From Metaruminococcus_A sp003150405 (GTDB lineage: Bacteria; Bacillota; Clostridia; Oscillospirales; Ruminococcaceae): a stretch of 64,000 bases of DNA. Below the pieces are notes generated by a model that worked only from the letters and a program-made list of their open reading frames with translations, did not search any database and had not been told where the DNA came from. Made by a program: the position numbers and the translations under genes. The stretch spans positions 295,963-359,962 of the forward strand of contig CABUBB010000001.1 in assembly GCA_902489745.1 (NCBI GenBank). The letters are read 5' to 3'. Each line of letters opens with the position of its first letter. The stretch's first letter is position 1. Of the stretch, positions 16,967 to 25,912 are shown piece after piece.

Positions 16967-16996
16967 ATTGTAGCACCTGTGAGAAGGCGCTGTCAA
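16967..16996 (-). promoter_or_regulatory. Promoter of the ROK kinase gene
   Basis: On the minus strand TTGACA, 18-bp spacer, TACAAT, about 35 bp before the start codon. Confidence 0.75.
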
Positions 16997-17057
16997 TTCG
17001 GACGGCAAAACCGTATAAACCCGCGGATTGAGGCGTAAACTTAAGGGGGTTGATTCC

Positions 17058-17086
17058 TTGACATTATCCGGCCCCGGCCATATAAT
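17058..17086 (+). promoter_or_regulatory. Consensus sigma-A promoter of asnB
   Basis: Perfect TTGACA (17058-17063), 17-bp spacer, perfect TATAAT (17081-17086). Strong constitutive expression is expected; it is divergent from the ROK promoter about 60 bp away. Confidence 0.92.
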
Positions 17087-17163
17087 AATGTAGTGTGATT
17101 TTACAAAAAAACCGGTGTGTTTTCGTCGAAGATAACGAATCCGGCTTGGAGGTTTTACAATCT

Positions 17164-18993
17164 ATGTGCGGTTATGTGGGATTTACAAACCGGATTGACA
17201 ACGCGGACGCCGTGCTCGGTGAAATGATGGACGCCATCCGCCACCGCGGCCCGGATTCCGATGGGCGGTATATCGACGATGACATTGCGCTGGGGTTCCG
17301 GCGGCTGAGCATCATTGACTTGAAACAGGGCGATCAGCCTATTTTCAATGAGGACAACAGCAAGGTACTGCTGTTCAACGGCGAAATCTACAACTATAAG
17401 CAGCTCCGCGAAAAACTCATCCAGGCGGGGCATACCTTCACCACTCATTCCGACTCCGAGGTACTGCTCCACGGCTATGAGGAGTACGGCGTTAAGCTCG
17501 TCAACATGCTGCGTGGCATGTTTTCTTTTGTTATCTGGGACAAAGTGAAAAAAGAGCTGTTCGGCGCGCGGGATTACTTTGGCGTCAAGCCGCTTTATTA
17601 TGCCGAGATGAACGGTACTCTGATGTTCGGTTCCGAAATTAAGGCGTTTCTGCCGCATCCGCAGTTTCAAAAAGAGCTCAATCTTGATACGTTGGAAAAC
17701 TACCTCACCTTCCAGTATTCCCCGTTGACCGACACCTTTTTCAAAAACGTTTATAAGCTCATGCCCGCTCACTACTTTTTGTATAAGGACGGCAAAATGG
17801 AGATTACCCGCTACTGGGAACCGGATTTTGCGGACGACGAGAGCAAATCGCTGGAGGATTGGGTCAAAGAAATCCGTTCCACCTTTGAGGATTCGGTCGA
17901 AGCCCATAAAATCAGCGATGTTGAGGTCGGCTCCTTCCTTTCAAGCGGTATTGATTCGAGCTATGTCACTGCCTGCGCCAAGGTGGATAAATCCTTCACC
18001 GTTGGCTTTGCAGGGGACAAATACGACGAAATTGGCTATGCCAAAAAATGTTCCGAATACATTAAAATCAAGAACAAAAGCAAGGCCATCACCGAGCAGG
18101 AGTATTGGGATATTATCCCTACCGTGCTTTACCATTTGGATGAACCGCTCGGCGACCCCGCTTCGATTGCGCTCTACTTTGTTTCCAAAGAGGCGGCGGA
18201 GGACGTCAAGGTTGTGCTTTCCGGCGAGGGTGCGGACGAAGTGTTCGGCGGATATAATGTATACAGCGAAACGCTCCGCAGCGCCCGCTACCGCAGGGTG
18301 CCTAAGTGTATTCGCGGGGTGATTGGCAAGGCGGTTGACCACATGCCGCCCTTTAAGGCAAAAAACTTCCTGTACCGCCACCGCGGTGATTTGCAGGATT
18401 GGTTCAACGGCAACCCGAATGCCGGTTTCAGCGAGCGGGAGCGAAAGCAGATTTTAAAGGTCAAAACCAATGCGCCGTCCCCGAAAGAGCTGGTTGCGCC
18501 ATTTTATGAAAAAGTCAAGGATAAGGATCCGGTGACCCAGATGCAGTATGTTGACCTGCACATGTGGCTTTCGGGTGACATTTTGCTCAAAGGTGATAAA
18601 ATGAGCATGGCAAACTCGCTGGAAGTACGGGTGCCGTTCCTCGATATTGAGGTAATGAAGCTCGCCCAGCGGATTCCCAGCCGTTACCGTGTCACCGATG
18701 AAAACACCAAGGTGGCGCTGCGCAAAGCTTCCGCCAACAAGTTGCCGCCGGAAACAGCCGCAAAGCGCAAGCTCGGGTTCCCGGTGCCGGTTCGCCAGTG
18801 GCTCCGTGAGGAAAAATACTACAACATGGTCAAAGACGCTTTCCACAGCGAGATTGCCCAGAAACTGTTCAACGTGGATGTTATTATGGGCCTGCTGGAT
18901 GATTACCGCGCGGGCAAACGGCAGGATTACCTCAAAATCTGGTCAATTTTTACCTTTGTGCTTTGGTATGAAGAGTTTTTTGTCAAACGGTAA
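17164..18993 (+). CDS. asnB: Asparagine synthetase (glutamine-hydrolysing)
   Basis: A 609-residue two-domain enzyme converting aspartate, glutamine and ATP to asparagine. The N-terminal Ntn glutaminase domain begins MCGYVGF, giving the catalytic cysteine at position 2 after Met removal; RHRGPDSDG and FNGEIYNYKQLR are glutamine-site motifs. The synthetase domain carries a PP-loop variant SSGIDSS and SGEGADEVFGGY. ATG 17164 is required for the N-terminal cysteine; GGAGG lies 11 bases upstream. Monocistronic with its own consensus promoter and terminator. Confidence 0.95.
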   Translation: MCGYVGFTNRIDNADAVLGEMMDAIRHRGPDSDGRYIDDDIALGFRRLSIIDLKQGDQPIFNEDNSKVLLFNGEIYNYKQLREKLIQAGHTFTTHSDSEVLLHGYEEYGVKLVNMLRGMFSFVIWDKVKKELFGARDYFGVKPLYYAEMNGTLMFGSEIKAFLPHPQFQKELNLDTLENYLTFQYSPLTDTFFKNVYKLMPAHYFLYKDGKMEITRYWEPDFADDESKSLEDWVKEIRSTFEDSVEAHKISDVEVGSFLSSGIDSSYVTACAKVDKSFTVGFAGDKYDEIGYAKKCSEYIKIKNKSKAITEQEYWDIIPTVLYHLDEPLGDPASIALYFVSKEAAEDVKVVLSGEGADEVFGGYNVYSETLRSARYRRVPKCIRGVIGKAVDHMPPFKAKNFLYRHRGDLQDWFNGNPNAGFSERERKQILKVKTNAPSPKELVAPFYEKVKDKDPVTQMQYVDLHMWLSGDILLKGDKMSMANSLEVRVPFLDIEVMKLAQRIPSRYRVTDENTKVALRKASANKLPPETAAKRKLGFPVPVRQWLREEKYYNMVKDAFHSEIAQKLFNVDVIMGLLDDYRAGKRQDYLKIWSIFTFVLWYEEFFVKR

Positions 18994-19100
18994 GCTGTAC
19001 GGAGCGAGTTATGGTGCTTATGCTGAGCTGTCCGCAACTGCAAAATGAAATGCGTTTCAATGCCGGCTGTGCCCAATCGGTTGTATCGTCGTTTTTCAAG

Positions 19101-19134
19101 GAGCCGCCCTGCAAACAGGGCGGCTCTTTTGTTT
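19101..19134 (+). terminator. Terminator after asnB
   Basis: Perfect 11-bp stem GAGCCGCCCTG/CAGGGCGGCTC with a CAAA loop, followed by TTTTGTTT. Confidence 0.95.
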
Positions 19135-19540
19135 GTGGCGTTTGATGCAGTGCCAAAGGAGGCCTCCGGCTTTGGCAAACACCTGGTGGCCGAGCGGAGA
19201 CACTTTCGAAATAGCAACGGGATTTACAGGAAGCTGGAAACGAGTGAGAACGTCATTGGTTCGGTATTAAAAAACGGTAAACCAACACCATCGAATTTTT
19301 GTCCCCATGCAAATACAGCCCAACTGCGCCGCAGGTTCACACAAGAGGTACGGTCTTAATCCATTCGATTTTTGAAACAAGGGTGTATAGAGCTGGGTGA
19401 GCTGCGCCTGGATTAGAGCGGCATTGTTTTTGCGAAAAGAACCGGGAGGGCAATGCTTGATTTATGCGGAATGTTCAATTAAAAACGAAAATATGGCTAA
19501 AATCATTCAAGAAATAGCTGCGATTTAATACAAACTATAG
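19135..19540 (+). other. Intergenic stretch without a recognised gene
   Basis: About 400 bp after the asnB terminator. It holds an imperfect palindrome around 19154-19177 (TGCCAAAGGAGG facing CCTCCGGCTTTGGCA) and short frames with no ribosome-binding site. I see no gene, RNA family or promoter that I can defend here. Confidence 0.4.
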
Positions 19541-19632
19541 TATAATAATCTCACATCGTACAGCAAAGCAGAGCTCCGGGCAGCAGAGAGGATATGGTGT
19601 CGCTCCAGAAAAACGGGATCCGTTTTTCGTTT
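19541..19632 (+). ncRNA. Candidate small RNA or leader upstream of the aldo/keto reductase
   Basis: A TATAAT at 19541-19546 is followed about 60 bp later by a 9-bp terminator-like hairpin (GAAAAACGG/CCGTTTTTC, 19608-19628) and T-rich sequence. A second TATAAT lies at 19661-19666 after it, closer to the gene. The arrangement fits a roughly 80-nt transcript or an attenuated leader. Neither -10 has a good -35, and no known RNA family is recognised. Confidence 0.25.
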
Positions 19633-19726
19633 ATGGTGCAAGTCTGCGGCCCGTGTGTAGTATAATAAAATAGCTGTACGGCAAATAAGGCTGTATAAAA
19701 TCAAACGACAAAAAGGAGCGGCAGAT

Positions 19727-20581
19727 ATGTTTCAAAGTTTACAGGATTGCTACACACTCAACAACGGCGTAAAAATTCCCTGCATTGGCTATGGTACCTT
19801 TAAAACGCCAAACGGCGAAGCTGTCGTGGATTCGGTTATAAATGCAGTGAAAGCAGGCTACCGCCATATTGACACGGCACACCGTTATGACAATGAGGAA
19901 GGTGTGGGGGAGGGGATCCGCAAATGCGGAGTGCCGCGTGAAGAGCTGTTTATCACCACCAAACTCGGTAACCACCACCACGGGTACCGGGAGACACTGG
20001 AGGCTTTCGACCTCTCGCTCAAAAAGCTGGGACTGGACTATATTGACCTTTACCTCATTCACTGGCCGGCGCCGCTTGTTTGCCGCGAAAACTACAAAGA
20101 GAAAAATGTAGAGACCTGGCGTGCCTTTGAAGAGCTTTACCGCGCGGGCAAGGTGCGCGCCATTGGGTTGAGCAACTTCTGGCAGACCCACATTGACGCC
20201 CTGCTGGAAACGGCGGAGGTTAAGCCGATGGTCAACCAGCTTGAGGTACACCCACAGTTCCCGCATCAGGATTTGGTGGATTACTGCAAGATGCACCAGA
20301 TTCAGGTGGAATCCTGGGGTCCGCTGATTCAGGGTAAGGCGTTCCAATACCCGGTGCTGCAAGAGGTTGCGGAAAAGCATGGCAAAACTGTTGCGCAGGT
20401 TTGTGTGCGCTGGGCGCTGGACAAGGACGTTTTGCCTCTACCAAAATCCAACCACTACGACCGTATGGTGCAAAACGCGGATGTATTTGATTTCACCCTT
20501 GACGACGAGGACTTCCGGAACATCAGTGCGCTGGAGGCTTACGGGCGGATTGGCAAGCATCCGGACACCGCGCCATTTTAA
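19727..20581 (+). CDS. Aldo/keto reductase (2,5-diketogluconate reductase-like)
   Basis: A 284-residue (beta/alpha)8 NADPH-dependent carbonyl reductase. The catalytic tetrad is intact: D49, Y54, K79 and H112 (in LIHWP). AIGLSNFW and LPLPKSNHYDRMVQN are the cofactor-binding motifs, the latter slightly different from the usual IPKSxxxxR. It likely reduces a sugar-derived or other aldehyde/ketone. AAAGGAG precedes the ATG. A decayed, internally deleted copy lies immediately downstream, so the locus once held a tandem pair. Confidence 0.9.
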   Translation: MFQSLQDCYTLNNGVKIPCIGYGTFKTPNGEAVVDSVINAVKAGYRHIDTAHRYDNEEGVGEGIRKCGVPREELFITTKLGNHHHGYRETLEAFDLSLKKLGLDYIDLYLIHWPAPLVCRENYKEKNVETWRAFEELYRAGKVRAIGLSNFWQTHIDALLETAEVKPMVNQLEVHPQFPHQDLVDYCKMHQIQVESWGPLIQGKAFQYPVLQEVAEKHGKTVAQVCVRWALDKDVLPLPKSNHYDRMVQNADVFDFTLDDEDFRNISALEAYGRIGKHPDTAPF

Positions 20582-20637
20582 GTGGAGAACATGTGTGCCC
20601 GGCGAAAGGATATCCGCCGGAGAGTAGGAGAGAGCGA

Positions 20638-20792
20638 ATGGATGCGCTCGGGATTGTTATACGCTGCAAAACGACGTGAAGATGTCCTGCATTGGCTCCG
20701 GCGTTTTTAAAATGGAGGGTGACGCGGCGGAACGGGTGGTGTATAAGACGTTTGGCCACACCGGCCAGGATCCAGAGAAAAAACCGTTTTAA
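20638..20792 (+). pseudogene. Decayed tandem copy of the aldo/keto reductase
   Basis: ATG at 20638 follows GGAGAG and opens MDAL, then a frameshift near 20650 puts the frame into DCYTLQNDVKMSCIGSGVFK, matching residues 7-26 of the intact enzyme (DCYTLNNGVKIPCIGYGTFK). After EGDAAERVVYKT, equivalent to about residue 40, the sequence jumps to FGHTGQDPEKKPF, which matches the C-terminal GRIGKHPDTAPF, and stops at the same point. About 230 codons are missing. It is a paralogue remnant with a large internal deletion plus a frameshift. Confidence 0.85.
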
Positions 20793-20812
20793 CAGGATGT
20801 TTCCGATGGTAT

Positions 20813-20845
20813 AAGCGGCGGAGGGTATTCCTGCCGCTTTTTCTC
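20813..20845 (+). terminator. Terminator after the aldo/keto reductase locus
   Basis: AGCGGC and GCCGCT arms around a GC-rich loop, then TTTTTCT. It isolates the reductase locus from the DUF4867 gene. Confidence 0.65.
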
Positions 20846-20891
20846 TGTAATTGTTCTAAAATACACCCCGGTTTTTTAGTGGTTTTTTGAA

Positions 20892-20920
20892 TTGACAAGG
20901 TGTCCGTTGGCCGCTATACT
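20892..20920 (+). promoter_or_regulatory. Promoter of the DUF4867 gene
   Basis: TTGACA (20892-20897), 17-bp spacer, TATACT (20915-20920). The 5' leader contains a small hairpin (GCCTGG...CCAGGC, about 20931-20955). Confidence 0.85.
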
Positions 20921-20983
20921 GATTATAAAGCGCCTGGGACAGGGTTGCTCCAGGCCGTTTATTTTGAAACAGGAGTGATAGCA

Positions 20984-21652
20984 ATGATAGAGAAGATGCA
21001 GAAGGCGAATCCGGGAATCAAGATTCTCCCGGTAGAAGATGCTGCTTTTGGAAAATACGGCCAGATCATTACCGGGTATGATTTTTCTGAGTACATCGCG
21101 TACATGAAAGCCAATACTCCAACCCCGAAAGAGGGTAATGTTTACATTCCGTCGGATGAAAAGATGGAAGCGTTTGCGGTTACCCAAGAGGTCTCTGTAA
21201 ACTTTTACGGTGAAATGCCGGTTCAGGTGGGCTACTGCAACGGCAGTACCTCCAGCTTGGACGCGCTGGAGTACCACAAAGGCAGTGAAATTGACCTTGC
21301 CGTGACCGATCTCGTGGTGCTGCTCGGCTCAATTACCGACATCAAAGACAATGTTTACGATTCCGCAAAGGTAGAGGCGTTCTACATCAAGGCGGGTACC
21401 GCTGTGGAGTTTTACGGCCCCACCCTGCATTTTGCCCCCTGCATGGTCGATGAGAACGGCTACCAGTGCGTAGTCGTGCTTCCGCGCGACACCAACTTCC
21501 CGCTGGACAACGCGGTTTCCCCGAAAAACAACGAAGACAAACTCCTGCTGATGAAAAACAAGTGGGTTATTGCACATCCGGACAGCGGTATGGCAAAAGA
21601 CGGCGCCTATGTTGGTATTACCGGTGTAAACCTCAAGCTCTCCATCGGTTAA
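20984..21652 (+). CDS. DUF4867-family protein
   Basis: A 222-residue cytoplasmic protein that I place in DUF4867, a family found in Firmicutes near sugar-metabolism genes. It is beta-rich, with conserved-looking ALEYHKGSEIDLAVTD, FYGPTLHFAPCMVD and VVLPRDTN segments; the two histidines and acidic residues would suit a cupin-like metal site (inference). The start ATG 20984 has AGGAG 8 bases upstream. Promoter in front and terminator behind make it monocistronic here. The reaction is not known to me; a role in ketose or acid-sugar handling is a guess from family context. Confidence 0.75.
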   Translation: MIEKMQKANPGIKILPVEDAAFGKYGQIITGYDFSEYIAYMKANTPTPKEGNVYIPSDEKMEAFAVTQEVSVNFYGEMPVQVGYCNGSTSSLDALEYHKGSEIDLAVTDLVVLLGSITDIKDNVYDSAKVEAFYIKAGTAVEFYGPTLHFAPCMVDENGYQCVVVLPRDTNFPLDNAVSPKNNEDKLLLMKNKWVIAHPDSGMAKDGAYVGITGVNLKLSIG

Positions 21653-21705
21653 GCAGGCCGTTTTGGCGGGCCGCCTCTTGTTTTGAGTTTTATTTTGTCA
21701 CGCGA

Positions 21706-21750
21706 AGTGGCTGCGGGTGTTTGCACCCGTAGCCGCTTTTTCGCTTTTTT
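21706..21750 (+). terminator. Terminator after DUF4867
   Basis: Stem AGTGGCTGCGGGTG with CACCCGTAGCCGCT (two wobbles), 4-base loop, then TTTTTCGCTTTTTT. Confidence 0.88.
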
Positions 21751-21814
21751 ACCACCCCAGCATCCCTCTAAACTTTCCGCACAGCCCCCATTACACAAGG
21801 AGGTGTATGACGCA

Positions 21815-23590
21815 ATGTTCCAGATAAAATGGGCATGGGAGAATATGGCTGGTTATCGGAAGCGGTACATAATGGCGCTGTCCTTTGTGGTGACCAGCTC
21901 GCTTCTCGTGTTCATCAACCCGTTTATAACCCAAACCATTGTTGACGAAGTGCTGGTTGGTACAGCCGGACCGGACGGAGAGGTGGTCCGCAATTATACC
22001 ATCCTGATTCCACTGCTTATCACTATGGTGCTGGTTCATTTGTTCCGCATGAGTATGCTCAACGCAGGCGTTTACAACTGCGATTATGCATCGCAGGGGA
22101 TGCTTGTCAATATGCGCGAGCATTTGTACGACCGCATCCAGACACAGGACAAGACCTATTATGACCGTTACCGCACCGGCGACCTGATGACTAGGCTCAC
22201 CGGCGACCTCGACACGGTCCGCAATGCGTTTTCCTATGTGTTCCGCGAGTTTATTATTGATATTTTCCTCTTTCTTACGACCACCGTCTTTTTCCTCACC
22301 ATCAACCCCTTCTTTACGGTGGCGGTGATGGCGGTGACGCCGGTTCTGCTTATCCTTTCCAAAATGTTTTCCAAAAAGGTGCGCTCCAAATATGTAATTC
22401 TGCGTGAACGGCTGAGCGAGCTCAACACCAAAGCGCAGGAGGATATTTCGGGCAACCGGGTCATCAAGGCGTTTTCAAGGGAACAATACGAAATGGATGA
22501 GTTTGCCAAAAAGAACAACGCTTACCGTACAGCGAATATCGACTCCCAATTCACCTGGCTGCGTTATTTCCCGGGCGTTCATGTTCTGGCCAATATGCCA
22601 ACGGTGGTGATCATCCTTGTAGGCGGCTTATTTATTATCAACGACTGGCTGACGGCGGGTGATCTCGCCGCGTTTTCGGCCCTGACCTGGGCGATCAGCG
22701 AGCCGATGCGCAACATCGGCATTCTGCTCAACGACCTTCAGCGGTTTTTTGCCTCGGCGGATAAAGTCATTGAAATGTACTACGCCCAGCCGCATATCCA
22801 AAACGCGCCGGACGCCATTGACCTGCCGCATAAAATGCGCGGCAAGGTGGAGTTCAAAGACGTTCATTTCAAGCTTAATGACCAGGTGGTTTTCGACGGT
22901 ATTTCCTTTGTGGCAAACCCCGGTGAGACCATTGCGGTCATGGGCGGCACCGGTTCCGGCAAAACCTCGCTTGTCAACCTCATTGAGCGGTTTTACGATG
23001 TGACCGGCGGTGCTGTTCTGGTGGATGACGTCGACGTGCGCAGGCTGACCTTAAGCTCGCTGCGCGGTGGTATAGGAATGGCCACGCAGGATGTTTTTCT
23101 TTACTCCGAAACGGTGGATGGAAACATTGCCTACGGCGATCCGGAGCTCAGCGAGGAGGAGGTCCGCCATTTTGCGGAGATCACCGCTTCCGACTTTATT
23201 GATGACATGGAGGATGGCTACGAGACTATTGTCGGCGAGCGCGGTGTCGGTCTCTCCGGCGGGCAGAAGCAGCGTCTGGCGCTCGCCCGAGCGCTCGCGA
23301 TAAAGCCGTCGATTCTGATTCTGGACGACACGACCTCAGCAGTCGACATGGAGACCGAAAAATACATTCAGGAGCAGCTTTCCAAGCTGGATTTTGAATG
23401 CACTAAGTTCATCATCGCTCAACGTATTTCCTCGGTTAAAAACGCCGACCAGATTCTCATACTCGACCACGGCAAAATTGTGGAACACGGCACCCATGCG
23501 GAGCTGCTCCGGCAAAACGGCTATTACCGTGAAATTTTTGAGCTCCAGCACGGTGCAGAAAGGCAGGTGGTTTCGGATGGCGCGCAATAA
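21815..23590 (+). CDS. Heterodimeric ABC exporter subunit with degenerate site (LmrC/TM287-like)
   Basis: A 591-residue half-transporter: six transmembrane helices then a nucleotide-binding domain. Walker A is GGTGSGKT (K383), signature LSGGQ at 480-484. Walker B reads ILDDTT, so the catalytic glutamate is aspartate (D505), and the switch histidine is glutamine (Q536 in IIAQRIS). These two changes define the degenerate half of heterodimeric exporters. AAGGAGGTG precedes ATG 21815; the longer frame runs into the upstream terminator. It overlaps the partner gene by 14 bp. Substrate, drug, lipid or peptide, unknown. Confidence 0.9.
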   Translation: MFQIKWAWENMAGYRKRYIMALSFVVTSSLLVFINPFITQTIVDEVLVGTAGPDGEVVRNYTILIPLLITMVLVHLFRMSMLNAGVYNCDYASQGMLVNMREHLYDRIQTQDKTYYDRYRTGDLMTRLTGDLDTVRNAFSYVFREFIIDIFLFLTTTVFFLTINPFFTVAVMAVTPVLLILSKMFSKKVRSKYVILRERLSELNTKAQEDISGNRVIKAFSREQYEMDEFAKKNNAYRTANIDSQFTWLRYFPGVHVLANMPTVVIILVGGLFIINDWLTAGDLAAFSALTWAISEPMRNIGILLNDLQRFFASADKVIEMYYAQPHIQNAPDAIDLPHKMRGKVEFKDVHFKLNDQVVFDGISFVANPGETIAVMGGTGSGKTSLVNLIERFYDVTGGAVLVDDVDVRRLTLSSLRGGIGMATQDVFLYSETVDGNIAYGDPELSEEEVRHFAEITASDFIDDMEDGYETIVGERGVGLSGGQKQRLALARALAIKPSILILDDTTSAVDMETEKYIQEQLSKLDFECTKFIIAQRISSVKNADQILILDHGKIVEHGTHAELLRQNGYYREIFELQHGAERQVVSDGAQ

Positions 23591-25355
23591 GTTTGACATT
23601 GACGAATCGCTTGAGTCTCCATTTAATATACAGCACTTAAAACGCAGCTTTATCTACATTAAAAAGTACAAGAAAAAGATGATCCTTGCACTGATCTACT
23701 CGCTGCTGAGCGTTATTTTCGCCCTGTTTGGCCCTCAGATTATGAAAGAGGCACTCGACGTTGCGGTGGTCAACAAAGATGTGCCTTACCTCATCCTGCT
23801 TTCGGTCCTGCTGATTGTGACCATCGGTATCTCTATTCTGCTCAACGTCCTGCGTTCCCGCATTACGGCGGTGGTGGGGCAGAACATCATCTATGACATC
23901 CGGCAGGATTTGTTCGAACACCTGCAAAAGCTTCCTTTTTCCTATTATGACAACCGGCCGCACGGCAAAATCCTTGTCCGCGTGGTACAGTATGTCAACA
24001 ACGTCTCGGACATGCTTTCGAACGGTATCATCAACTTTTTCCTTGAAATCTGCAATCTGATATTTGTCACGGTGTTTATGTTCATCACTGACGCGCGGCT
24101 CGCACTTGTTATCATTGCAGGACTTCCGGTGCTGATTGTGATTGTGGGGGCTATTATGCCGAAGCAGCGGCGGGCCTGGCAGAATTTCTCCAACAAAAAC
24201 TCCAACATGAACGCCTACCTGCATGAGAGTATTCTTGGTTCCAGTGTCACCCAGATTTTCACCCGCGAGAAGCTCAACGCGGATATCGGCTACACCCAGT
24301 TCCACAACTGCCGCCGCTCCTTTTTGAAGGCGGTATTCGTCTCCAACTGGGTCTGGTATTCGGTGGAGATGATTTCCGCCATTGTCAACGCGAGCGTCTA
24401 CGGGGCGGGCATTCTGCTCATCCGCCCGATGGCGACCTTCGGCACCATCATCGCGATGGGCGATTACTCCTGGCGCTTCTGGCGACCGATCACCAACCTC
24501 GCGAACCTCTACAACAATCTCATTAATACCATTGCCTACCTCGAACGCATTTTTGAAACCATCGATGAACCGATTCTCATCGAGGATGCGCCGGACGCCA
24601 AAGCACTGCCGTCCATCCGCGGAAATGTGGAATTCAAGGACGTTGTGTTTGAGTACGAACCGGGGCACCCCATCCTAAACCACATGAGCTTTCAGGTGAA
24701 GGCTGGAGAGAGCATTGCCCTTGTCGGGCCGACCGGCGCCGGCAAGACGACAGTCATCAATCTCATCAGCCGGTTTTATGACATCTCCTCTGGTCAGATT
24801 TTAATTGACGGGCACGACATTTCCAAAGCAACGCTGCACTCCCTTCGCAGTCAAATGGGCGTTATGCTACAGGACAGCTTCGTGTTCTCCGGCGACATTC
24901 AGGAGAATATCCGCTACGGCAAATTGGATGCTACCGATGAGGAAGTTGTCGCCGCTGCCAAAACGGTTAAAGCGGATGAGTTTATCCGCGAAATGGAACA
25001 CGGCTACAAGACCGAGGTCAATGAGCGCGGCAGCAGGCTTTCCCAAGGACAAAAACAGCTCATTTCCTTTGCCCGCACCTTGATTGCCGACCCGAAAATC
25101 CTCATTCTCGACGAGGCAACCTCCTCCATTGACACCAAGACCGAACGCCTGATGCAGGAGGGGCTCAATGAGCTGCTTAAGGGGCGTACTTCATTTATTA
25201 TTGCGCACCGGCTTTCCACCATCCAGCATTGCGACCGCATTATGTATGTAGATGAAGGGATCATCCAGGAATGCGGTTCCCATGATGAATTGATGGCGAA
25301 AAAAGGTAAATATTACGAGCTTTGCATGGCGCAGCGCGAGAACGCGGTGGTATAA
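23577..25355 (+). CDS. Heterodimeric ABC exporter subunit with canonical catalytic residues (LmrD/TM288-like)
   Basis: A 592-residue half-transporter with six transmembrane helices and a nucleotide-binding domain. Walker A is GPTGAGKT (K390), Walker B ends LDEATS with catalytic E513, and the H-loop histidine is H544 (IIAHRLS). The signature is LSQGQ (488-492), the usual partner change that completes the degenerate site with the upstream subunit. Start ATG 23577 lies inside the end of the previous gene behind AGGCAGG, so the two are translationally coupled. Together they form one exporter. Confidence 0.9.
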   Translation: MARNKFDIDESLESPFNIQHLKRSFIYIKKYKKKMILALIYSLLSVIFALFGPQIMKEALDVAVVNKDVPYLILLSVLLIVTIGISILLNVLRSRITAVVGQNIIYDIRQDLFEHLQKLPFSYYDNRPHGKILVRVVQYVNNVSDMLSNGIINFFLEICNLIFVTVFMFITDARLALVIIAGLPVLIVIVGAIMPKQRRAWQNFSNKNSNMNAYLHESILGSSVTQIFTREKLNADIGYTQFHNCRRSFLKAVFVSNWVWYSVEMISAIVNASVYGAGILLIRPMATFGTIIAMGDYSWRFWRPITNLANLYNNLINTIAYLERIFETIDEPILIEDAPDAKALPSIRGNVEFKDVVFEYEPGHPILNHMSFQVKAGESIALVGPTGAGKTTVINLISRFYDISSGQILIDGHDISKATLHSLRSQMGVMLQDSFVFSGDIQENIRYGKLDATDEEVVAAAKTVKADEFIREMEHGYKTEVNERGSRLSQGQKQLISFARTLIADPKILILDEATSSIDTKTERLMQEGLNELLKGRTSFIIAHRLSTIQHCDRIMYVDEGIIQECGSHDELMAKKGKYYELCMAQRENAVV

Positions 25356-25537
25356 AATCCGCGGCTGCTCATCTCTAACAATCTATTGAGGTTTTGCAGT
25401 ACGGTTGTTCCGCATCGCCAAGGAGAGACCGCTAGGCTGTACGCCCAGGGAACCCATACCATGATCTTTACCGGAACCTTCCTCAGTCTGTTTGCCATGT
25501 TCGATTACTTTCAAACCGAATTTCCTGGGAAATACTG
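25356..25537 (+). other. Intergenic stretch between exporter and its terminator
   Basis: About 180 bp after the exporter stop. Short frames exist on both strands, but none has a ribosome-binding site or recognisable product. Probably 3' untranslated sequence. Confidence 0.3.
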
Positions 25538-25588
25538 GAAAAAGCCCCCTTTTTGGAATCCAACAGATTCCAAAAAGGGGGCTTTTTT
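25538..25588. terminator. Long-stem terminator after the ABC exporter
   Basis: A 19-bp perfect stem (AAGCCCCCTTTTTGGAATC against GATTCCAAAAAGGGGGCTT) with a short loop and A/T tails on both sides. Very stable; it separates the exporter from the Pho regulon. Confidence 0.92.
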
Positions 25589-25772
25589 GATCTGCTGATG
25601 CGATACGATCGGGCAGCAGAGGAACCAGATTGTGCCGGCGATTTTTCTCGATCGATATGGGACACCGAAGCCAAAAACGGCAAAGGGACAAGATGATGCA
25701 GAGCACTTTGAAGCTATCGGCTTGAAAACAAAGCTATAAAAGGCGGATTGCGGGTACATTCTGTTGTAGTGA

Positions 25773-25878
25773 TTTACGCGAATTTTACACGGGATTTTCG
25801 TTTTGTAAAAGAAAACAGCTGTTTTTACTCATTTTTTACACAGTGCAAATAGCTCATTTTACATTGAGGCAATACAAT
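25773..25878 (+). promoter_or_regulatory. Pho-box array and promoter of the pst-pho operon
   Basis: TTTAC[AGT] hexamers lie at 25773 and 25784 (11 bp apart), 25824 and 25835 (11 bp apart), and 25858. This matches the B. subtilis PhoP box, direct TT(A/C/T)ACA repeats with 11-bp period. A -10-like TACAAT lies at 25873-25878, 35 bp before the pstS ATG. PhoP, encoded downstream, would activate the operon under phosphate limitation. The 184 bp between the upstream terminator and the first box hold nothing recognisable. Confidence 0.75.
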
Positions 25879-25912
25879 AAAGCCGTACTTAAGAGAAAAA
25901 GGAGAATGAACA

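Noticed and set aside
23637..24668. Minus-strand 343-aa frame opposite the second ABC exporter gene
   Set aside because: Histidine- and aspartate-rich antisense frame with no start signals.
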